Assembly: GCA_947683425.1 (NCBI GenBank) | Contig: CANTUQ010000159.1 | Coordinates: 4,106,001 to 4,170,000, forward strand | Length of the DNA: 64,000 bases | From: Excoecaria cochinchinensis | Lineage: Eukaryota > Streptophyta > Magnoliopsida > Malpighiales > Euphorbiaceae | Direction of reading: 5' to 3' | Part shown: positions 55,931-64,000 of the stretch, piece after piece | Layout of the letters: every line of letters begins with the position of its first letter | How positions within the stretch are numbered: position 1 is the first letter of the stretch | Made by a program: the position numbers and the translations under genes | Notes under the pieces: model-generated | Told to the model about the DNA's origin: nothing | The model's database searches: none | Seen by the model: only the letters and a program-made list of their open reading frames with translations

Positions 55931-57977
55931 TGTGACACATGAGGAACCCCGCTCGGCGTCCGGGTCATTCTCAAAAGTTCGCTTTTAGGACTCGAGACTA
56001 GATGGAGGTTCATTAGAACTCGTGAAAGCTGGTCGCTTCGCAATGGATAGGGATTCACCCCCCCATTCCATTGTTGGCAATCAACCTACGAGGGCGCTTA
56101 TTGGGTATCATAAGGCAGGTATCATGGAGTCGCCACCCAACAAAACATTGGAAAATGAATTCTAACCTTATAAGGCCAAAACTAGAGAGAGTTCGGGACC
56201 TCACTCTTATTTATACCTTTGGTTAATGTTATAGGACTGAGTTTTAGAGTTAATTATTTTATCTCCCTCCTCATACAATCATGTAATAAATTAAAGCAGA
56301 TTTCAAGCATTATTGGAAAGCAGTAAGGAAAGCAATAAATAAATTACAAGTGAAAAATTGGGACAAAACAATCTCCCAAAATAATAAAAGTATAAGCAAA
56401 TAAAATTGCCCCAAAATTAATTACAAGGGCCCAAAATAAATAAATACACAAAAAGAATGAAGTAAAATAGACAATACATAAATTGAGATATTTATTAGAT
56501 TTTAGGAACATTGGTTCCCTTTTGTTAGCTTAAAAATTTGAGAGTTATTTTTGGGCGATAAAAAAATAATAGGGATAATTGGTTCCCGCTTTATGAAAAT
56601 TAACTCTTTTTTGAAAATGAAAGTTTATTGGCTAAAACCAAGACATTGATCCTATTTTATTAATAAAAATTCCAATTTTTATTATTGTAAAAAAATATGA
56701 GTTTCTGTAAAATAAATGCATTCAAATACCATTTTGCATAAAATATACAAAATAATAAAATAAGGAAAATAAAGAAATCAAAATGCAAACCAATATTGAA
56801 GGCTCCTAATCCTTGATTTTCCAGCTCGCACAGGAACATCACTCGCAGTGAAATAAATAAGTTTAGCAAACAACAAAAACAAGAATAAAATGAAATGTTA
56901 GCAAAATGAATCAAACGGATAATAAAAATAAACAATTCAATGAAACAAATAAAATAAATAATATGATAAAAATAAAGCAACCAAATGAGACAGGCGTAAT
57001 AAATAATTATAATTGAGAAACATACTTATGATTATTAAAAGAATCATATTTGATAGAAAAAGGGAAATCAATAGAATGGATTGCACAAAATAAATCTAGT
57101 GGAAAGTAAATTATTACTGAATATTTTACAGATCTAAATCAAGTTGCATGCATCATGTAAATAAATTAATTAAATTAAACTAAATTCAAGCTGATTATAG
57201 CAAACAACAACACATAAATTAATAGCAATTTACAATATATACAATGGAGGAAATAAATTAATGACGCAAAATAAAAAAGAAAGATTTGGCTCTAACCCAT
57301 TTATTTACCCTCAGAAGTTTTGATTTTGGCTGCAAAACAAGAAAGTGATGATTTCCTGTCAATTGCAAAAGAATAAAGAAAATTGAAGCTCGAAAACTTT
57401 TTATTTCTAAAGAAATCGGATGATGAGAACTATAATTTAAACACAAAAGAATTAATTTTCCTTGGCTCCAGAATCAGTCTTAGAATTTTCAAAAAACATA
57501 GAAAATATTTTCTCTCTTTTTGAATTTTTTTCAGTCACCATTCAAACGCTCCCCCCTTTCCAAGGTGTTTTACTTTTCTTTTTATATCATCCTAGGAATA
57601 ATTAGGTTTCAAGACTTTAATCTTATTCAAATTTCTAATTATCCTTTTAGAAATCCAGTTTCGTCCTTTTGAAAATTGGAAAAAGAATTTGAATTTAATT
57701 TTAACTAAAATTCAAAAAAAAAACAGAGTCCGCGCGAGGTAGGAGATGCACGAGTGCGGCCGTTGCGCTAGAGGCCATGCCTCACACGTGCTTCGAGTAG
57801 GTGCCGCGCCGCGCGGTTGCAGGTCACCAAAAACACAAAAAAATAATATCAATTTTTTTATTTAAAAAGAAGAATCGACAAGAAAATCATCACTTCTAAC
57901 CTTTTTGCCTATAAACAAGCATCACTTTTATCACTGGGTAACCTTGGTCTGGGCTGCCTTAGGACCTGTTTTCTACA
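55931..57977 (-). mobile_element. 3' LTR of Tat element G
   Basis: 2,047 bp; minus-strand TGTAGAAAACAGGTCCTAAG...GTGTCACA. Inserted in gag of B; GTGGC (55926-55930) is the left target copy and the right one lies outside. Contains TGGAGTCGCCA (56125-56135), GGAACATTGGTTCC (56509), and a short GC-rich island (57728-57828). Because a polypurine tract follows on its right side, this is the 3' LTR of an element running right. Confidence 0.85.
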
Positions 57978-58097
57978 GTTACCCCCAGTTTTGAGGAAAG
58001 TACTGCATAGGTACCTAGGTGAGCCAAAACTCAAAGATAAAGAAAGACACGCACCTGAGGCAGCTATCTTTTCGGTCTGAAAGAAGTTATTGCGGGT
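57978..58097 (-). other. G polypurine tract and 3'UTR start
   Basis: Minus-strand CAAAACTGGGGGTAAC at the LTR edge. Then TGAGTTTTGGCTCACCTAGG and a CAG|GTGCGT site, as in A and J. Interrupted at 58098 by LTR I. Confidence 0.8.
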
Positions 58098-60189
58098 GTA
58101 GACACTGGATCCTGAGACAGCCCAAATCGGAGTTACCCAATAATGATAAGATGGCTGCTCACAGGCAAAAAGGTTAAAAATGATGATTTTCTTATCAAAT
58201 TTGCATTTTAGAATGAAAAATAAAAAAAAAAAAATAAGTATTTTGAGAATTAAATTTGAAAATGGAATTTAGAAATTGTAATATTTTTAGTTAAATTTAA
58301 AATTAAAAAAAAATATTTTCGCGAGTGTCGGCACGGCAGCACGCGCGGGCGAGTGCTGCGCGGAGCGCCAGTGCATAGCGATGCGTAGCGCGCATCCGTG
58401 CGCTGCTCCGCGCCCAACGCGGGAGACCGATGCCCGTCGCGTCCGCCGACGGGCGTCGGTCGCCCTTATTCCGCCGAAAAATTCCAATTTCGCCCAAATA
58501 TTAGTTTTTTTCACCAAAAATTGATTTTCTATCCCATTTTTTAGGGTTTTTAATGATTTTTTTCATTTTTAAAATTTAAAATTAGTAATATCTGATTTAA
58601 TCAAGTTTTTTTTATTAATTAGTTACGTTTTAATTTTTCTTTTGATATAAAAAGAAATAGATGGAAGGAGAAAAAGGGGGGACTCATTTTTAGGGTTTTT
58701 TCTTTATTTTTTTCTCTTCTTCTTCTACAAAATTCTCTCTAGGTTTTTTAGGTTTCCCCTCAAAAATAAAAACTGAAAATTTCAATTCTTCATCTTCATC
58801 TTTTTTTGGTTCAATAAAATTTCTTCTAAGAAATTTAGATGGAATTTTGTTGATAAAAATTAATTTTGGGACAAATAAAACAATTGTTTGCTCTCAAAAT
58901 TCAATTTTTGGCTTGTTATTTTTTCTTTGTTTTCAATTAAATTTTGTTCAAAGATTTTTATTGGAATCCTGTTATAAAGAAAAATAGATTTTGGGGCAAA
59001 CAAAATAACTATTTATTCTTGAAATCTATATTTTTCATTTTATATTCTAAAAAATAAGTTTTTTCATAAAAAAAAAAATTCTTGAGACAAACAAAAATCA
59101 TTGTTTGCGCTTGAGAACATTTTTATTTTTTTAATCAATAAAAATCATTTTTTAAACAAAGAAATTCATTTTTTTGTTATTAGAATTTTTTTTTTATTTT
59201 CTTTCATCATTTTAATCAAATTTTCTCTTTTGGAATAAAATTTCAATTTTTTCCAATCTTTAATTCTAATTTTGAAAAATAAAGCAAGGAAATCAATCGA
59301 CTTTTTCCCTCATCGAATCCGAACTATAAGGGTAAACATTTTGGGCTCGATTTCTCATTTTTAATTTTTAATTTATTTATTTTTGTTCATATTTAATTTA
59401 TTAACATGTACATTTTTGTTGTTTTCATTTATTTATTTATTCTATTATTTGCATATTTGTTTTATTTGATATGTTTATATATTATTTTGTTCATGTAAAT
59501 ATTGCACTCTTCACTTTATTATTTTCATCATGTAATTAATCAATTTGTTTTTGCCTCGATCGATTTTCTTTTCTTTGCTATTTAAATATTTATGTTAATT
59601 ATGATAACATGTAAATAGCTAATTTAATCAAATCAATTTTGTATCTTTAGTTCTATCACGCTATGTTGCTAATTTAATTATTTATTTTGTCCACGCACAC
59701 ACATTATTCCATTCATTCTCACACTCGTATGCTTTTATTCTTTTCATTTATTTGATTTATTTTGTTGATTGGCTTAATTAAAATATTTGTTAGTTAGATT
59801 CATTTGATTTGGTTCATTATTTTACTTTATGTATTTCGTTTAATTTGATTGATTTATTTTATTGTCTTGTATTTTTTTTATTAGATTTAATTACTAACCT
59901 TAATTCTCTATTTCTTTTTGGCTACAATACTTGTTTTTTTATTTGAGTATTATCCATGGACGAAGATGGGAGATCGAGGAATTTGGAATCTCGTTTTGGT
60001 TTGCATATTTAAATTTCGCTTTTCCTTTATGTCGATTTATTTGCCGCATTTATGTATTTTATATAAAATTGTTTATTTAGGCACACTAAAAAGAAAATCA
60101 CAAAAATATTTTTATTAATTAACTTGTAATATTTTCTGATAAAAATGGGACCAATGTCCCAGATTTTACCATCCAAAATAAATTGTCAC
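58098..60189 (+). mobile_element. Tat LTR I (interrupted by J)
   Basis: Plus-oriented LTR starting TGTAGACACTGGATCCTGAG, with left target copy GCGGG (58093-58097). It has the GC island (58317-58475), CGAATCCGAACTATAAGGG block (59323), the GCACACTAAAAAGAAAATC block (60080) and GGGACCAATGTCCC (60147-60160). It stops mid-LTR where element J begins; the rest is beyond the window. Confidence 0.85.
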
Positions 60190-62948
60190 TGTGACGCGCG
60201 CCGGGCCCCGCGTGCCGCCTGTACGACCGCCGGCTGGAGGGCGATCGAGGCATTTGTGGGTCTGTTGGCAACTTGCAATAAATTACGAGTATGTCTATTT
60301 TGGGCAATAAGGAGATTTCATGGAGTCGCAACCCAATAGAACATTGAAAAAGTTTCTCTCACCTTGGAGAGCCTAAGACTGCGCTTATCATCCATTTTGG
60401 GCCAACCAAAGGGGTCTTGGAGGGTAAACCTCTCTCCCAAAGGAGCCTAGGATTAACGTCTAAGTCTCGTGACACAAGAGGTGTCTTGGAGGCCTTAGTT
60501 CCAACGAGTGATCGGATAGACCTCTCGCCTCTTTGAGCCCAAAGACCAGAGGTAGGTTTGGGACTTCTCATTTATTCGTATCTTGATTAATTTTACAATT
60601 AAGTTTTGAATTTATTATTTCACCCTCTTTCCACATGATGCAATTAATTAAAAGGCGTAATCATTCACGTAAAAGCAGAAAATAAAAGCGAAACTAAGGT
60701 GAAGCATTCAAAAGTAAATTACAATAAAATTAGGGGCGGAATACAATCCCCATTATAAATAAGGTACAAAACAAGCATAAATCGGGATGTTCATTTAGAC
60801 GGGAACATTGGTTCCCAAATACTCATTTTACAAAAAAGTATAGAATTCTCAAATCAAGTTAAACCTTTTGGCTCGAGATGAAAATGAGGACATTGGTCCA
60901 GTTTTATTAACCAATATTTTATTTGGTAGGAAATATTTGTGTGGTGGTTCTTTATAAGAGCGGTCGAAAATCGTTTTATTTTTACATACCACAAATAAAT
61001 AAAATAAGATAAAATAGTAATCACATATTTTCAAATAAATAAATAAATTCTAAATAAACGATTAAATGAATTAAATTAGAAGAACTAATGGATTCAAAAT
61101 ATGATGACAATTATAATAATCCAACGAAAATAAAAATGCTAACAATAATATCATACAATAATAATATTAATAATAAAACAAATAGTATTTGATAATAATA
61201 ATAATAATAGCAATAATGCAAATAATAATAATAATAATAATACTAATATTATAAAATAAATGAACATAACATAAATAATAAATAAATAAAAGAAAATAGA
61301 AATATTAAATAATTAAAGACATAATCATAATAATAAATATAACGAACATAATAAAACCACAATGATGATTATAATAGTAATAATATACCAATAACAATAA
61401 CAATAGACATGATAATCATAATCAACTTAAAATAAACATAAATTAAATAATACTAATAATTATAAAATTACTGCCAATAACAATAATAATAATAACAATA
61501 CTTATAATATAACAACAATCACAATAATAATTATAATTAATCATAACAAATAAAGAATAAAATAATAGCAATAAAAAATAACAATAACAATATATAAAAA
61601 CTGAAAATAATAACAAATGAATAAATATAACAATTAATTAATAACACCCAAATAATAATAATAATAATAATAATAAATCAAATAATAATAATAATAATGA
61701 TAATATAAAATAAATATATAATAATAATAAAAATATTAATAATAAAAACAGAATAATACTAATAATAAAGAAATAATAATAATAATAATAATATTAATAT
61801 TAATAATAATAACAATAATAATAATAATAGATAAAATAATATAAAATAGGGGGAAGTGGAATTTACCTCACCAGAGCCTCACCGGAGGGAGGGTGGTCGA
61901 CACCACCGTCGCCTGAAGGGAGATCGGACCGCCGGGATCCCGTCGGAGTGGGTCACGCGCCGGAACGAGCGCTGCCGTCGCCAAAAAATGTCTTGAAGCG
62001 TTCGGGTCTTCTTCTCTCACGCGCCGGCTTCTAGCGGCCGATGGAGGAACAGCGACCACTGATGGTTTCGTCCGGACCTCCTCTCCACGGTGGCGGGACG
62101 CGTGCGGCGATCGGCGGCCGTGGCTGGTCGGCGGAGGCAACACCTCCTTCCCCTCTCTCTTTTCTTCTTTCTCTTCTTCTCTTCGATGCCGTTGGTCTCT
62201 GTTGGCCCCTGTTCCACCCTCTCTTCTTCTTTCTACTTTCCTCCTATTTCTCTTTGATATTGGTCCCTTTTTCCTTGCTCTCTCTTGCTATGTCTTATAC
62301 TCCCTCTCTCTTTTGCTCTCTTTTCTACTCTCTTTTCTATTTCTTTTCTTATTCTCCTATGGCCGGCCACCACTGCTCTCAGCTCTCCCTTTCTTTTTCT
62401 TTTCTTTGGCTTTTTCCTTGCTTAGCCGACCTCCCTCTCTTCTTTCTCTTTTCCTTTTCTTTTTCTTGGTCTTTTTGCCTTGATCTGCCGAGATAGCTCC
62501 CTTTTTTCCTTCATTCCTTTTCTTTTTATACTCCAAAACTAGGGCAAATTAGGTGCACAATGGTAATTTCCTACATTTTAATTTCTTAATTAATTTAACT
62601 TAATTCAAATAACACACATTAATTAATTTAAACATTACATATTAATTAAATTACATATTTTACATCTTAATATAATTAATCTATTTAATATATCCTATAA
62701 TTTATCTAATTAATTAACCACTTTACATATTAACTAATTAATCTTTAATCTTTCATGCGTTTTAATTATCTAATTAAACTTACAATATTAATAAATTAAA
62801 TTAACCCAACATTAATAATTAATTTCTAATTTTACCTACCTGATCTATATTATATATATATATATATATTTTTTTTTTCTGGAGGGAATTACTAAGGACC
62901 CAAAATCACTTTTTGACATTAAACCTGACTCGGGACCCGGTGTCTACA
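60190..62948 (-). mobile_element. 3' LTR of Tat element J
   Basis: 2,759 bp; minus-strand TGTAGACACCGGGTCCCGAG...CCGGCGCGCGTCACA. Left target copy would be GTCAC (60185-60189). Contains TGGAGTCGCA (60321-60330, diverged PBS-like site), GGGAACATTGGTTCCC (60801-60816), GAGGACATTGGTCC (60886-60899), an AAT-rich stretch, a GC island (61872-62140) and a CT-rich block (62140-62515). The ORFs across the CT-rich block are low-complexity artefacts. Confidence 0.9.
61080..61850. repeat. AAT/ATA-rich low-complexity block in LTR J
   Basis: About 770 bp composed almost wholly of imperfect AAT, ATA and AAC triplets, with pure AAT runs at 61648-61676 and 61797-61835. Confidence 0.9.
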
Positions 62949-62965
62949 GCTGCTCCCAATTTTGG
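62949..62965 (-). other. Polypurine tract of J
   Basis: Minus-strand CCAAAATTGGGAGCAGC abutting TGTAGAC. Confidence 0.85.
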
Positions 62966-63049
62966 AGAAGCTAGTGGTAGACACCTAGGTGAGCCAAAAT
63001 TCAAAGGAGAAAGACAAAAATTCAAAGATCGAAGAGAGGGAATTACATA

Positions 63050-64000
63050 CCTGGGGATGCCGGACCTTACCTTGTTGGCGCTGGTACATGTGCCCTTACC
63101 GGTCTTGTCTCGACCTGCTTCTGCTGGCCTCGTCTCGGCTCGCGCAGCTTTGGTGAGATGTAGTGCTCTCTGACTACAACCTCTATTTGTGGTTTGTTCT
63201 ACCACGAGTGTTCCGCTAGCCTCGTCTCGGCCTGCACGGAGTTTGTGAGATGCAGCGCTCACTGACTACAACCTCTGTTTGCGATCTATTCTATCGCTGG
63301 CGCCCCGCTAACCTCGTCTCGATCTGCACGGTGGCTGGTCTGTACCGCTAGCCTCGTCTCGGCCTGCACGGTGTGAGGTGTAGTTTCTCTAACTCCAACC
63401 TCTGTTTGCGATCTGTTCTATCGATGGCGTCCTGCTAACCTTATCTCGGTCTGCACGGTGTAAGGTGTAGTTTCTCTAACTCCAACCTCGATCTGTGGTC
63501 TATTCTACCACGAGTGTTCCGCTAGCCTCATCTCGGTCTACATTGTGTGAGGTGTAGTTTATCTAACTCCAACCTCGATCTGTGGTCTATTCTACCACGA
63601 GTGTTCCGCTAGCCTTGTCTCGGCCTGCATGGAAATTGTGAGATGCAGTGCTCTTTGACTGCAATCCCGGTTGCAAGATGCAGTGTTATCTAACCGTAAT
63701 CCGGCCAAGATGTATTCTATCGCTGGTGCCCTACTGACCTCGTCTCGGTCTGCATGGCCTTCCGCTAGCCTCGTCTCGGCCTGCACGGGGAATGTGAGAT
63801 GCAGTACTCTCTGACTGCAATCCCGACTTGTTGGAGTTCCCTTGTTAACCCCCATCCGATCTGCAAGGTGCGTAGCACTCTCTGGCTGCCGTGTGAACTG
63901 TGAGATATAGCACTATCTGGCTACAATCCCGGTGTGAAGAGCAGTGTTCTCTAACTGCAACTTCGATTTGTGAAGTTCCCTTGCTAACCCCCATCCGATC
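63050..64000. repeat. Degenerate tandem repeats in the J 3'UTR
   Basis: Imperfect repeats built from modules CGCTAGCCTCGTCTCGGCCT, GTGAGATGCAG and GATCTGTTCTATCGCTGG. Copies of the CCTCGTCTCGG module begin near 63132, 63221, 63312, 63354, 63436, 63527, 63614, 63740 and 63769, so spacing is irregular at about 40-90 bp. They occupy the same place as the 65-bp array in A. ORFs here are repeat translations. The array continues past the window. Confidence 0.85.

Noticed and set aside
62041..62496. 151-aa and 93-aa hydrophobic ORFs
   Set aside because: CT-rich low-complexity part of LTR J; no start context and no conservation in other Tat LTRs.
1..64000. Host genes, tRNA or rRNA genes
   Set aside because: Every well-supported reading frame is assignable to gag, pol or accessory ORFs of retroelements; tRNA-like matches are only primer binding sites.

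Overview
The window is a block of nested LTR retrotransposons from a large, repeat-rich plant nuclear genome. The evidence is Ty3/gypsy chromoviruses of Tekay/Del type and Tat-lineage elements with tRNA-Arg primer sites, plant-type TATA boxes and GT-AG introns, an AT-rich background, and no recognisable host gene, rRNA, tRNA or CRISPR array. The species cannot be named from sequence alone. Most reading frames are minus strand.

Layout, left to right. 1-1779: right part of a plus-strand Tat LTR (K) inside a long plus-strand Tekay-like LTR (H, to 6441). H lies in a minus-strand accessory-ORF fragment (6442-6747). 7132-7437: a 153-bp tandem duplication that includes the start of a second, truncated H-type LTR (7209-~10336), which holds a minus-strand Tat solo LTR (7533-10004, TSD ATAGG). 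10345-18247: an ATHILA-ORF1-like minus-strand pseudogene split by a compound Tekay-type LTR (10667-17708), itself holding a plus-strand Tat solo LTR (11561-14283, TSD GTAAT). The leader of that pseudogene is split by a complete minus-strand Tekay chromovirus D (18756-28950, TSD GAGAT). 29191-29558 holds two divergent TATA boxes: one faces left to the ATHILA-like ORF, the other faces right to an intron-containing accessory ORF (29708-~31290).

31180-55930: pol of an old Tat element B (minus), split inside integrase by a complete young Tat element A (32243-52736, TSD CCAGG/CCGGG). A carries gag, protease, RT, a degenerate RNase H, a second RNase H and integrase in one frame broken by four stop codons. 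A's gag is interrupted by E (42422-49446, plus, TSD TTGCC), a non-autonomous Tekay derivative with an intact gag and no pol. 55931-64000: a second stack. The B gag remnant is cut by Tat element G (3' LTR 55931-57977), whose 3'UTR is cut by a plus-strand Tat LTR I (58098-60189), which is cut by Tat element J (3' LTR 60190-62948 plus repeat-rich 3'UTR running off the window).

Inferred order of events: B and its accessory ORFs are oldest; F, D and A then inserted into them; solo LTRs formed in F and H; E inserted into A and is among the youngest. Recurrent themes are CpG-rich palindrome arrays in Tekay LTRs, a covarying double hairpin in Tekay LTRs, a PBS-like tRNA-Arg site inside Tat LTRs, and accessory ORFs in Tat 3' regions.
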